In this document: positions 23,606 to 32,360 of the stretch, one piece after another
How positions within the stretch are numbered: position 1 is the stretch's first letter
How the letters are laid out: each line of letters opens with the position of its first letter
Source of the DNA: an uncultured Collinsella sp.
GTDB lineage: Bacteria > Actinomycetota > Coriobacteriia > Coriobacteriales > Coriobacteriaceae
Length of the DNA stretch: 41,253 nucleotides
Reading direction: 5' to 3'
NCBI GenBank assembly: GCA_902495155.1
Contig: CABUWD010000004.1
Span: 1 to 41,253, forward strand
Made by a program: the position numbers and the translations under genes
Notes under the pieces: model-generated
Database searches by the model: none
Told to the model about the DNA's origin: nothing
The model's input: only the letters and a program-made list of their open reading frames with translations

Positions 23606-24040
23606 ATGGATACCAAGCAGCAACTCGTCAATGCCCTCGCAGGCCTGGGCTCAACCATTACCGAAGCTATGGATGTCATCGAAGGCTTTGTCCCCTGCGG
23701 ACATCCCGCCCTCACGGTTTCAAACGCCCTTGTTGCGCTGGACACTGACGATGACGCAGCTCTCGCCCAGCAGCTTGAGACCGTCGAGGGCTTTATCGAC
23801 CACGTGAGCGATAACCGCGACGTGACCGCCTACCACGGCATCGAGGTCGAGCTCGCGGGTCCCAAAGCCGATCTGCTCGCAGCAATCCGCGAGGTAGGCG
23901 CCCTTATGCAGACCGCAGGCGTCAAGAACACCCAGGTCAACGAGTGGGTCTACCGCAGCCTGGCAGCACTCGACAGCTCCGACGAAAAGGCAGCCGAGCA
24001 GCTCGCAGAAAGTCCCGCCATCAAGGCCGAGCTTTTGTAA
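23606..24040 (+). CDS. conserved-looking hypothetical protein
   Basis: 144-aa soluble acidic protein, ATG 23606 preceded by GAAAGGA. It appears to consist of two related helical halves: ALVALDTDDDAALAQQLETV in the first and SLAALDSSDEKAAEQLAES in the second share an 'ALD..D..AA.QL' pattern about 75 residues apart, suggesting an internal duplication. No family recognised. First chromosomal gene beyond ssrA, transcribed alone. Confidence 0.75.
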   Translation: MDTKQQLVNALAGLGSTITEAMDVIEGFVPCGHPALTVSNALVALDTDDDAALAQQLETVEGFIDHVSDNRDVTAYHGIEVELAGPKADLLAAIREVGALMQTAGVKNTQVNEWVYRSLAALDSSDEKAAEQLAESPAIKAELL

Positions 24041-24098
24041 ATAGCAGACGCGGGTCCCTTGGCGCATCGTCGTCCAAGAGGCCCGCAAACAGTTCGCG

Positions 24099-24614
24099 TC
24101 AACCGATAGCCGCGCCACCGCGTTCGGCCAAAGCCAGAATCGGCATCATTTGGCGCGGGGTCTTTGCTGCAAGATCGGCATGTTCGAGCAGCTTGCGATC
24201 GTTGGTCACCAAGTAATCGACCTGTGCGCGCTTGCACGCGGCGAGCACCAAGTTGTCCTCGTAATCGCGATGGAGCGCTAAGTATTTGTCGGCCAGCCAA
24301 AGGTCCGACGCATCTGCACCCACGGCCGTGGCGTTTTCGGTCATGTTCCGAACAAACGCCAACGCCGCATCGCCAATTGCACGGGCAGATGCCTCGTCGA
24401 GCGCTCCCCCGCTGGCAAGAACGCTACGCTTCAGCTCGTGTTGGACAACGTACAGCACGTCCTTAGCGATATGCACCGGGAAGAACAGCAACGCCCCCGT
24501 CTCCGTCGCCCGCCCAATAAACGCACGCGCGGCAAGCGACTCGGCATGGTCGACGCAAAACGAATCAACCCATACGTTGGCGTCCACCATTATTTTGAGG
24601 GGAGCCCCACTCAC
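24099..24614 (-). CDS. PIN-domain toxin (VapC-like ribonuclease)
   Basis: 171-aa PIN protein. Acidic residues of the metal site are visible: D11 in IMVDANVWVD, D120 in RDYEDNLVLAAC and D139 in YLVTNDRKLL. Such proteins cleave RNA and are inhibited by a cognate antitoxin. The start is GTG 24614, overlapping the antitoxin stop (GTGA), so the two are translationally coupled; ATG 24590 is an alternative. It is longer than most VapC (about 130 aa). Confidence 0.8.
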   Translation of the reverse strand: MSGAPLKIMVDANVWVDSFCVDHAESLAARAFIGRATETGALLFFPVHIAKDVLYVVQHELKRSVLASGGALDEASARAIGDAALAFVRNMTENATAVGADASDLWLADKYLALHRDYEDNLVLAACKRAQVDYLVTNDRKLLEHADLAAKTPRQMMPILALAERGGAAIG

Positions 24615-24946
24615 TGGATCATCCCCTTTTGGCGATAATGCTCATCCATGGCTTCGGAATAGATTGTGTCCCAACCGCGATCGTCGGATACGGGCGACGC
24701 AGCGATGCCCAAGTCTGCATAAAGCCGGTCTGCCGCTGCCCACGACGCGACGAACGGAGTATCGGGCGCGACGACCTGCTGCCGGTCGTCGACGGCCGCA
24801 AGCACTTCCTCGCACTGCCAGCCACCCTGCGCGACCTTGGCCACGACCTTTTTGATGAGCTCGGGCAGCGAGGCGCCCGAAAGCCGCAGCGCCTCCTCGG
24901 CACGGTTCTTGACCTGGCGATCCACGCGAACGTTCACCTGCGCCAT
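24611..24946 (-). CDS. RelB/DinJ-like antitoxin
   Basis: 111-aa protein with a ribbon-helix-helix N-terminus (MAQVNVRVDRQVKNRAEEAL, residues 1-20), as in RelB/DinJ antitoxins that bind operator DNA, and a C-terminal tail that would wrap the toxin (GWDTIYSEAMDEHYRQKG). Pairing with a PIN toxin, not RelE/YafQ, is a mixed arrangement but is known. ATG 24946 was chosen because the RHH begins there; earlier in-frame starts (GTG at 25006, ATG at 24994) overlap the promoter. Confidence 0.75.
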   Translation of the reverse strand: MAQVNVRVDRQVKNRAEEALRLSGASLPELIKKVVAKVAQGGWQCEEVLAAVDDRQQVVAPDTPFVASWAAADRLYADLGIAASPVSDDRGWDTIYSEAMDEHYRQKGMIQ

Positions 24947-24986
24947 GCCGCTAACAGCACCCACGTCGATCCCGCTCCCTTCAATT

Positions 24987-25033
24987 GCTAGCATCGCTAG
25001 CAGCACTATATAGAGAAGCTAGCAAATGGTCAA
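24987..25033 (-). promoter_or_regulatory. toxin-antitoxin promoter with three GCTAGC operators
   Basis: On the - strand, TTGACC (25028-25033) and TATAGT (25005-25010) are 17 bp apart, a good sigma-70-type promoter. Three GCTAGC palindromes lie at 24987-24992, 24996-25001 and 25018-25023, one in the spacer and two after the -10. This fits autorepression by the ribbon-helix-helix antitoxin. Confidence 0.6.
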
Positions 25034-25035
25034 AT

Positions 25036-25083
25036 GCAAAAGGCCTGCGCCCGGACGATACCGATGCCGCCTGGGCGCAGGCC
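25036..25083 (-). terminator. terminator of the P-type ATPase operon
   Basis: Perfect 11-bp stem GGCCTGCGCCC / GGGCGCAGGCC (25042-25052, 25073-25083). Reading on the - strand it is followed by TTTTGCATTTG. It lies 25 nt past the ATPase stop. Confidence 0.8.
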
Positions 25084-25107
25084 AGATAATGTGGGCGAAC
25101 ACGTCTG

Positions 25108-27183
25108 CTAACGCAGGTACGCCTTTGCGTTGCCCAGGCTGTAGGCGATCGTTGAGCCGTTGTGCAGCAGTGACGACGTCTGCGGAGTGATCATGCCGGT
25201 AATGCCCAATGCCAACAGCGCCGAGTTGGTGAGCATCACCTTGGAATACGAACTCGTCAGACGGTCAATAAGCCCCTGACTCATGCGGCGCAGGCGCACG
25301 ATCGTGGCGAGATCCGTATCGGTCAGGATGATATCGGCGACCTCCTTGGCGATGTCGCTTCCGCCACCCATCGCCAGGCCCACGTCGGCCAAACCGAGCG
25401 CCGGCGAATCGTTGACGCCGTCGCCCACCATGGCAACGTGGCGCCCCTCGCTCTTAATGCGCTCCACATAAGCGTACTTGTCCTCGGGCAGCAGTTCGGC
25501 CTTAAACTCGTCGACACCCGCCTCTCGCGCAATGCGCTCTGCTGTGCGCTCGGAGTCGCCCGTGAGCATAACGACATGCTTGACGCCCAGCGCATGCAGT
25601 TCGGCGATGGCCTCGCGGACCCCGGGCTTGAGCGGATCCTCGATGCCGAGCACGCCGACGACCTTGCCATCGACCGCCAGATACAGCGGCGACAGGCCCT
25701 GCATCTTGAGGTCGATTTGCTCCTTGATGTTGGACTCGAGCTGCGCACCCTCATCCTCAAACACAAAGTGTGCCGAGCCGATGATGGCGCGACGTCCCTC
25801 GATGGACGAAGCGATGCCGTGCGCCACGATGTACTCGACGGCGGCATGGCGCTCGCGGTGCTCGAGCTTGCGCTCGCGCGCCGCATTGACCACGGCGCGT
25901 GCCACCGGATGTGGGAAATGCTCCTCCAAGCAAGCGGAAAGGCGCAGAACCTCGTCCTCGCTCCAGCCATCGGTGGTGAGCACGCAGGCAAGACGCGGCT
26001 GCGCCTCGGTGAGCGTGCCGGTCTTATCAAACACAATGGTATCGGCCTTGGCAAACGACTCAAAGTACTTCGCACCCTTGACCATGACGCCCATCTTGGC
26101 AGCATCGCTCATAGCAGTCATGACGGCGACGGAACCCGTGAGCTTGAGTGCGCACGAGTAGTCGACCATCAACGCCGCTGAGGTCTTGATAAGGCTGCGG
26201 GTGGTAAGCGCAACCAGGCCCGCGAGCAGGAAGTTCCACGGGACGATCTTGTTGGCAAGGTCTTCCATGTGCGACTGGCCCTCGGACTTGAGCGAGTCGG
26301 CCGTCTGAACGAGTGAGACGATTGAGCGGAGCTTGGTTTGAGCCGTGTTGGCGCGCACGCGCACCAAGATGCTGCCGTCTTCCACGACGGTACCGGCGAA
26401 CACGTCGTCGCCCACGCTGCGCTCGACGGCCAGCGGCTCGCCAGTCAGGGTCGCCTGGTTGACCATAGCGCTCCCCTGCTCGACAACACCGTCGATGCAG
26501 ATGGACATGCCAGTGCGTACGGCGACCAGATCGCCGGGCTCGAGCTCGGTGGCGGCAACGCTTACCTCGGTGTCGCCGACCACTTTTTGTGCCTTATCGG
26601 GCACGTCGAGCAGCGAGTTGATGAGCTCGTTTTCGCTCATGGCGCGGGTGTAGTCCTCGAGCAGCTCGCCCACGTTGAGTAGGAACATCGTCTGGCCCGC
26701 GGTGTCGACATCACGCTTGACGAACGAAATGCCAATGGCCGAAGCGTCGAGCACGGGAACGGTCAGGCGCGGCTGCGCCAGCTCATGAAGGGCAGCGCGC
26801 AAAAATGCCATGTAACCGGCCACGACAAACACCGCACGCAGAGGCGTCGGCAAGAACCAGCGGCGCGCGTAGTGGGCGCCGATAAGTGTGGCAAGATCCA
26901 TGACGAGCTTGTGCTTGCGTGGCTCAAGCTGCATCACGTAACCCGTCTTTGCGTCGGCAATGGCCTGGGCATCGAGCGCACCCAAGGCGTCGAGCACGCT
27001 CGCACGACACCGCTCGTCGTATTCGAGCGCCATCTGGCCAATACGGCCGTAAACGCGCACCTTGTGCACGCCGTCGATATCGCCGCTGAGCTTAAGAAGT
27101 GCATCGAGATCGCTCTCTGGCACAGGACCCGCCAATTGAAGACGGGTCCTGCCGGGGATCTCGCTAATAATCGAGAATCTCAT
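25108..27183 (-). CDS. heavy-metal P-type ATPase, specificity unknown
   Basis: 691-aa membrane pump. Visible motifs: TGEP (247-250), phosphorylated D386 in DKTGTLT, the P1B-type HP dipeptide (H425-P426 in EHFPHPVARA), TGDS (541-544) and GDGVNDSPAL (587-596). The N-terminus (ISEIPGRTRLQLAGP) is an HMA-like domain without CxxC. In the metal-binding helix the usual CPC/SPC is replaced by DYSCALKL (341-348), so the substrate cannot be named; iron, manganese or another divalent metal are options. Only about six membrane helices are predicted by eye. It is followed upstream by a DUF6110 gene in the same operon. Confidence 0.9.
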   Translation of the reverse strand: MRFSIISEIPGRTRLQLAGPVPESDLDALLKLSGDIDGVHKVRVYGRIGQMALEYDERCRASVLDALGALDAQAIADAKTGYVMQLEPRKHKLVMDLATLIGAHYARRWFLPTPLRAVFVVAGYMAFLRAALHELAQPRLTVPVLDASAIGISFVKRDVDTAGQTMFLLNVGELLEDYTRAMSENELINSLLDVPDKAQKVVGDTEVSVAATELEPGDLVAVRTGMSICIDGVVEQGSAMVNQATLTGEPLAVERSVGDDVFAGTVVEDGSILVRVRANTAQTKLRSIVSLVQTADSLKSEGQSHMEDLANKIVPWNFLLAGLVALTTRSLIKTSAALMVDYSCALKLTGSVAVMTAMSDAAKMGVMVKGAKYFESFAKADTIVFDKTGTLTEAQPRLACVLTTDGWSEDEVLRLSACLEEHFPHPVARAVVNAARERKLEHRERHAAVEYIVAHGIASSIEGRRAIIGSAHFVFEDEGAQLESNIKEQIDLKMQGLSPLYLAVDGKVVGVLGIEDPLKPGVREAIAELHALGVKHVVMLTGDSERTAERIAREAGVDEFKAELLPEDKYAYVERIKSEGRHVAMVGDGVNDSPALGLADVGLAMGGGSDIAKEVADIILTDTDLATIVRLRRMSQGLIDRLTSSYSKVMLTNSALLALGITGMITPQTSSLLHNGSTIAYSLGNAKAYLR

Positions 27184-27201
27184 AGTTTGTGCCTGGGAGC
27201 G

Positions 27202-27447
27202 TTACTCGGCTGCCTCGTCAGCAGCCGCCTCGCTCTGGGTGATGTAGGCAGCCTCGGCAACCATGTCATCGACATTAGCCTTGGCCTGCTCGACCATGTC
27301 CTGATAGCAGTTCTTGACGCGCATACCGCACGCGATGCCCTGCACGCAGGCGTTCTTTACCGGAGCGCTGGTGAGCAGCTTGATGCCGGCCGTACCAAGC
27401 AGAAAACCGCCACCGACAAGCAGGGTGTTAAACGTCGACTTCTTCAT
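27202..27447 (-). CDS. DUF6110-like small membrane protein
   Basis: 81-aa protein, ATG 27447 with GGGAGAAG upstream. One membrane segment (TLLVGGGFLLGTAGIKLL, 8-25), then ACVQGIACGMRVKNCYQDMV with three cysteines and an Ala/Glu-rich tail. It matches DUF6110 as I remember it, a family often found beside this type of P-type ATPase. The cysteines could bind metal; that is inference. It is the first gene of the two-gene operon. Confidence 0.75.
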   Translation of the reverse strand: MKKSTFNTLLVGGGFLLGTAGIKLLTSAPVKNACVQGIACGMRVKNCYQDMVEQAKANVDDMVAEAAYITQSEAAADEAAE

Positions 27448-27592
27448 GTTGCTTCTCCCTTTTGCCGCACAAGCGCGGCATGGTGCCTTAGCACCCGAGT
27501 TCATTAGTTTGCTCGAGCACGCTTTTGAGACTAGTTTAGTCGAACTATTATGGTCAACCAAAGTTAACCTTTGGAAATCTTGGTCCCCTTTC

Positions 27593-29350
27593 CTACAGCT
27601 GCCAGGCAGCCGCTTCCTTTTGCAGTGCGACCATGCGGGCAAATTCTCCGCCTGCCGCCTTAAGCTGCGCCGGAGTGCCCTGCTCGGCAACCACACCATC
27701 CTTGAGCACAACGATTTTGTCGGCATTTTCCACCGCACGCATACGGTGGGCAATAACGATAACCGTCTTACCTGCAAGCAGACGGGAGAGTGCCTGCTGT
27801 ACCACGGTCTCGTTCTCCACATCCAAGCTTGCCGTCGCCTCGTCCAACAGCACGATGGGCGCGTCTTTGAGCAGCGCGCGGGCGATGGAGATGCGCTGGC
27901 GCTCGCCACCGGAGAGTTTGGAGCCGTTCTCGCCGATCATGGTGTCGTAGCCCTGCGGCATGCGGTTCACGAACTCGTCGCAGTTGGCGGCACGCGCGGC
28001 CGCAAGCACTTCCTCATCGGTGGCATCACGACGCCCGAGGCGGATGTTTCCCATCACCGTGTCGTCAAAGAGCAGCACGTCTTGGAACACAATGGCGTAG
28101 TCGCGCAGCAGCACCTCGGGATCAACGCTCGCTACATCCACGCCGCCCACGGTGACCGTGCCTTCGGTGGCATCCCAAAAGCGCGCGGCCAGGCGGCTCA
28201 CCGTAGACTTACCGGAACCTGAAGGACCGACCAGCGCCGTGACCTCGCCTTCCTTGGCGGTAAAGCTCACATCGGTAAGAACTTTCTCGCCGGCACGGCC
28301 GTCCTCGCCCGCACCATAGCCAAATGCCACGTGATCGAACACCACATCGTGGCCCACGGGCTCAAATTTCTCGCTGCCCCGTGCCACGGGCTCTTCCATG
28401 ATGGAACGCATGCGCTTGGCAGAGGACTCGGCGGCAAACAGCTCGGACATTAACATTAACGCCTGGTCAAAGGGTGCATAGATACGGCTCACCATGAGCA
28501 GGAAGGCAAACAACACCAAAAAGTCGACCTGCCCGGAGGCGACCATCGCGGCACCCGTGACCAGCGTGGTGGCAATACCCAAACGCAGGATGGCAAAGGC
28601 GGAGTTGACCAAAAGCCCGTTAGCGAGCTCGCCCTTGGTGGTCTCGCGCTCCTCGGCATCGATCACGGCGTTGAGTCCCTCAAGATAATGGGCCTCCTGG
28701 TTGGTGGCGCGGATCTCGCGAACGCAGTCGAGCGTCTCTTGAATAGCCTCGGTAACCTTGACCTTCTCGGCGCGCACGCGATCAAACACCGGAGTCATGG
28801 GGCCGCGTGTTAGATACAGCACGGCAAAGGCCACGGGAACGCTCCAAAACGCCGCAATCGCCAGCTGCCAGCAAAAGAACAGCGACGCCACGAACACAAT
28901 GGCGCTTGCGATGATGGCACCCCAAAGCTCTCCCAGCACGTGGCTGTAGGCGTGCTCCATGGCCTGGACGTCGCCCATGATGGTCTCGGTTAAATCGGCC
29001 AGATCACGACGACCGAAAAACGACAGCGGCAATTTGCGCAAGCGCTCGGCGATCTCCATACGCTGCTTGCCGCACTCCTCGTAAAAGATGCAGTAGGTGT
29101 AGTAATACTGCTGCCAGTTAGAGGCAAAGAGCAGCACGAAAAAGACCAGGAGGCCGCCCACGATCGGCAGGGCATCCGACAGGTCGGCGCCGGTGGCGAG
29201 ATGCTCGGCAAAACCGGCCATAACCAGGAATAAAAAGCCCATGCCGGCCATGGTAATGAGATTAGTGAGCGTGGTCCAGAAAATGCCACGTTTTACGCCG
29301 GCGACGCCTTTATCGGATAGGAAATACTTCTTTTGGAATGAGGCGAACAT
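27593..29350 (-). CDS. ABC exporter subunit (ATPase plus membrane domain), second half
   Basis: 585-aa half-transporter of the MsbA/YbtPQ type. Six membrane helices lie in residues 25-300. The nucleotide-binding domain has Walker A GPSGSGKST (375-383), signature LSGGE (479-483), Walker B IVLLDE (499-504) and the H-loop VIAHRM. It starts directly after the stop of the partner gene, so the two halves probably form a heterodimer. With an AraC-type regulator facing the operon, the layout resembles siderophore or antimicrobial exporters, but the substrate is unknown. Confidence 0.9.
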   Translation of the reverse strand: MFASFQKKYFLSDKGVAGVKRGIFWTTLTNLITMAGMGFLFLVMAGFAEHLATGADLSDALPIVGGLLVFFVLLFASNWQQYYYTYCIFYEECGKQRMEIAERLRKLPLSFFGRRDLADLTETIMGDVQAMEHAYSHVLGELWGAIIASAIVFVASLFFCWQLAIAAFWSVPVAFAVLYLTRGPMTPVFDRVRAEKVKVTEAIQETLDCVREIRATNQEAHYLEGLNAVIDAEERETTKGELANGLLVNSAFAILRLGIATTLVTGAAMVASGQVDFLVLFAFLLMVSRIYAPFDQALMLMSELFAAESSAKRMRSIMEEPVARGSEKFEPVGHDVVFDHVAFGYGAGEDGRAGEKVLTDVSFTAKEGEVTALVGPSGSGKSTVSRLAARFWDATEGTVTVGGVDVASVDPEVLLRDYAIVFQDVLLFDDTVMGNIRLGRRDATDEEVLAAARAANCDEFVNRMPQGYDTMIGENGSKLSGGERQRISIARALLKDAPIVLLDEATASLDVENETVVQQALSRLLAGKTVIVIAHRMRAVENADKIVVLKDGVVAEQGTPAQLKAAGGEFARMVALQKEAAAWQL

Positions 29351-31177
29351 TTAGGCCTCGCCTCCCTTCGTGACGGCGGCATCCGCGGTCGCAGCAGTGA
29401 TCTTCCAGCTCGCGGCCTGTTCGTATTCGGCCCACATCTTGGCATACAGACCCTCTTGGGACAGCAACTCGGCATGGGTACCCGACTCCTGCACGCTGCC
29501 CTGGTTGAGCACCACGATTTGGTCTGCGCCCACTACAGTCGAGAGTCGGTGCGCAATCATAATGACCGTGCGACCCGCCGCCAGCTTGCTAAAGGCGCGT
29601 TGGATGAGCGCCTCGTTCTCGGGATCGGCAAACGCCGTGGCCTCATCGAGCACCACGATAGGCGCGTCTTTAAGGATCGCGCGGGCAAGTGCCACGCGCT
29701 GGACCTCGCCGCCCGAAAGATACGCCCCGCCGGCGCCGAGCATGGTATTGATGCCCTGTGGGAGCTTGGCCACAATGTCGTCGCACTGAGCTGCGGAGAG
29801 AGCTGCACGCACTTCGTCGTCAGTGGCCGTAGGCTTGGAGGCGCGCACGTTATCGGCAAGTGTTTGCCGGAACAGCTGGTTGGTCTGGAACACGAAGGCG
29901 ACCTGGTCCATAAGCTCGTGCGGATCCATATCGCGAACGTCCACACCGCCTACGAGTACTCGACCCGAGGAGACATCCCAAAAACGCGGGATCAGGCTTG
30001 CGCAGGTTGACTTACCGCCACCCGAGGGACCCACCAGGGCGAGGGTGCTACCCGCGGAAACGCTAAAACTCGCATGGTTGACGGCAGGCGCTTCGGCGCC
30101 CTCGTAGGTAAAGCTCACATCCTCAAATCGTACGTCGCTGCCGGCAGGGTGCTTGGGTTGGGCGGGCACGGAGAGCTGCTTGGAATCCATGATGCTTCGG
30201 ATGCGAGCCAGCGAATCGGCACTCATCTGAGAGGCCTCGCCCACAAACATGAGCTTGGTCATGGCCGTCGGTACCACGGCCGAAAATATCGCGTAAAACG
30301 TGAAGTTTGCCATAAAATGCGCGAAGTCCGTCTCGCCCGGCGCCAACAGCAACGCCACGGGCAGCAGGAATGCCACAAGACCATTGAGCGCGGTAAGGTT
30401 GAGTACCTGCGGACCTCGGCAGAACGTGCCCGCATAGCTTTGTGCCATGTCGGCGTATTCGGCGATCGCATCGTGGAAGGCCTTGAAGGAGTAGACCGTC
30501 TGCTGAAACACCTTGACCACGGGGATGCCGCGTACGTATTCGGTGCCGGTCTTGTTCATCTTGACCAGCGCTCCCATGTAGGCCTTCATGAACTCGGCGC
30601 CTTTGCCGCCCATCATGGTGGCCATGGCGCCAAGCGAAACGACGACCGAGATAAGGCATGCCACCCCCAAACGCCAATCGAGGGCGAAAAGCAGCACGAG
30701 CAGGCCTGCGACCATGGCGGTGGCGCCGGCGATATCGGGCAGCATGTGTGCGAGCAGGGTCTCGGTGGAGGCGGCGCATCCGTCTACAATACGGCGCAGC
30801 TCACCGGTGGCGTGCGTGTCAAAGTAGCCAAGCGGCAACTTAAGCAGGCGCTCGCTCGTAGTCTTGCGGATATTGGACGCGCAGCGAAACGCAGACAGGT
30901 GCGTGCACATGAGCCCCACGAAATAAACTACGATGCTTGCCAGGGCAAACCCCACGGCCCACCAGCCATACATCGCGATGTCACAGGCTTCGCTCCAGTT
31001 AGGTGCCACAGCGATCAGATCGCGCGCGACAAGCCAAATGCACACGAACGGGCCAAAGCTCAGCAGCTGCGAGAGCGCCGAGAGCGCCATGCCCAAATAC
31101 GTTAGGAATTTGCGGTCACCGGCATACGCGAGCAACTCGCCGATACCGCCGCCTTCCCTTTTTGATCCCTTTGCCAT
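29351..31177 (-). CDS. ABC exporter subunit (ATPase plus membrane domain), first half
   Basis: 608-aa partner of the previous gene and first in the operon; AAAGGA lies 6 nt before ATG 31177. Membrane domain up to about residue 330; Walker A GPSGGGKST (383-391), signature LSGGE (487-491), Walker B IVVLDE (507-512) followed by ATAFADPE. The residue after the Walker B glutamate region reads AFADPENE, not ASLD, the form typical of YbtP/IrtA-like siderophore transporters. That similarity and the AraC regulator make iron or siderophore handling a reasonable guess, not a demonstrated role. Confidence 0.9.
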   Translation of the reverse strand: MAKGSKREGGGIGELLAYAGDRKFLTYLGMALSALSQLLSFGPFVCIWLVARDLIAVAPNWSEACDIAMYGWWAVGFALASIVVYFVGLMCTHLSAFRCASNIRKTTSERLLKLPLGYFDTHATGELRRIVDGCAASTETLLAHMLPDIAGATAMVAGLLVLLFALDWRLGVACLISVVVSLGAMATMMGGKGAEFMKAYMGALVKMNKTGTEYVRGIPVVKVFQQTVYSFKAFHDAIAEYADMAQSYAGTFCRGPQVLNLTALNGLVAFLLPVALLLAPGETDFAHFMANFTFYAIFSAVVPTAMTKLMFVGEASQMSADSLARIRSIMDSKQLSVPAQPKHPAGSDVRFEDVSFTYEGAEAPAVNHASFSVSAGSTLALVGPSGGGKSTCASLIPRFWDVSSGRVLVGGVDVRDMDPHELMDQVAFVFQTNQLFRQTLADNVRASKPTATDDEVRAALSAAQCDDIVAKLPQGINTMLGAGGAYLSGGEVQRVALARAILKDAPIVVLDEATAFADPENEALIQRAFSKLAAGRTVIMIAHRLSTVVGADQIVVLNQGSVQESGTHAELLSQEGLYAKMWAEYEQAASWKITAATADAAVTKGGEA

Positions 31178-31291
31178 GAGATTCCTTTCTAACGGCTTGA
31201 GAGTTAACCGTATTCAACTTATCATTGATATGTTAGCCAAGGCACACAATCGGGCCAGGCGTGGACGTTTCTGCAAAGGAAAGGGACGCTT
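31178..31291. promoter_or_regulatory. divergent control region of ABC operon and AraC regulator
   Basis: 114-nt AT-richer space between two divergent starts. It holds GTTAACCG and, 27 nt on, GTTAGCC, plus the A/T-rich ATCATTGATATG. These would suit promoter and AraC-type sites for both directions. No hexamer pair is clear enough to fix a promoter. Confidence 0.4.
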
Positions 31292-32296
31292 TTGCAAATA
31301 CGGCGGTCAGCGACCGATATAACCGAGCTCTACGCTCCGCAGTTTGAGCAGTTTGGCCTGGAGCTTACCGGCAAGGGCGCCGTCTTTACCGGCGAGGTGG
31401 CAAACGACCGGGCGCACGGCCGCGCATGGATCATGCCCCTCTCCCCCACCTGCATCGTCATGGAGCATTTCATAACCCCGACGCGCAACATGCACCTAGC
31501 CGAATACACTCCCGAGCCATACGCCTGCGTGAGCGAGGTCAGCGCGCCCACACTTACATGCATGCCCGAGGCTGGCATAACGCCCGCGAACCTTAAACCG
31601 TTGCATGGACCGTGGCCAAACAATGCCGTTTGCAGCTTTATCCAAGATAGCTGTGGCAAGGAATTAAGCCCGCTGTTTGCGGGGGAGCTCTATCACTCGC
31701 GCTCGGTGCTCTTTTTGCCTGGATATTTTGACGAACTGGAGCACCGCTATCCCACCGAGTTCGCGGGAATCTTTGAGGCGTTTGCCGAGCCGTGGCACGA
31801 GGAAGCGACGTCTGCCATCTGCCACACGCTGCGCCGGATTAACGAGGACCGCGCCCGCACCGTAGGCGGACACGTCTATATGCAGAGCATCGTGGAGACC
31901 ATGGTCGCGGAGCTCGCCTGTTCGCGCGCGGCCCACAAGCAGGCGCGGCAGGCGGCAGACACACGCGTCAGCATAACCATTGCCGAAGAAGCAACGGCAA
32001 TGATTGAGCGCTCGCTCGACAAAGGCAGACGCGTGGGTATCAACGAGGTGGCCGAGAGGCTCTACACAAGCCGCTCCAAGCTATGCGCCACCTTTAAGGC
32101 CCAAACTGGCGAGTCCCTGGGCGCCTACATTCGCAGACGCCGCATGGAGCGAGCACAGGACCTTTTGGCCGACAGCTCGCTCACGATAGCGCAGGTGGCA
32201 GAGCGTCTAGGCTACCCTCAGCAGGCCGCCTTCGCCCAAGCCTTCAAACAATACACCGGCATGACACCCACGACTTGGCGAAGCAAGCATCGCTAA
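31292..32296 (+). CDS. AraC-family transcriptional regulator
   Basis: 334-aa regulator. The C-terminal 100 residues carry two helix-turn-helix units of the AraC type: GINEVAERLYTSRSKLCATF and LTIAQVAERLGYPQQAAFAQ, followed by the conserved end FKQYTGMTPTTWRSKH. The N-terminal ligand domain (about 1-200) has no recognised family and several cysteines. Start TTG 31292 has AAAGGAAAGGGA in front. Divergent orientation to the ABC exporter suggests that it controls it in response to the exported or related molecule. Confidence 0.9.
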   Translation: MQIRRSATDITELYAPQFEQFGLELTGKGAVFTGEVANDRAHGRAWIMPLSPTCIVMEHFITPTRNMHLAEYTPEPYACVSEVSAPTLTCMPEAGITPANLKPLHGPWPNNAVCSFIQDSCGKELSPLFAGELYHSRSVLFLPGYFDELEHRYPTEFAGIFEAFAEPWHEEATSAICHTLRRINEDRARTVGGHVYMQSIVETMVAELACSRAAHKQARQAADTRVSITIAEEATAMIERSLDKGRRVGINEVAERLYTSRSKLCATFKAQTGESLGAYIRRRRMERAQDLLADSSLTIAQVAERLGYPQQAAFAQAFKQYTGMTPTTWRSKHR

Positions 32297-32360
32297 GGCC
32301 CAAGCTCCCTGGCCGTAACGGAGCGATTAATTAGCCGCCGCCCGTCAGCTCACCCAGGAT

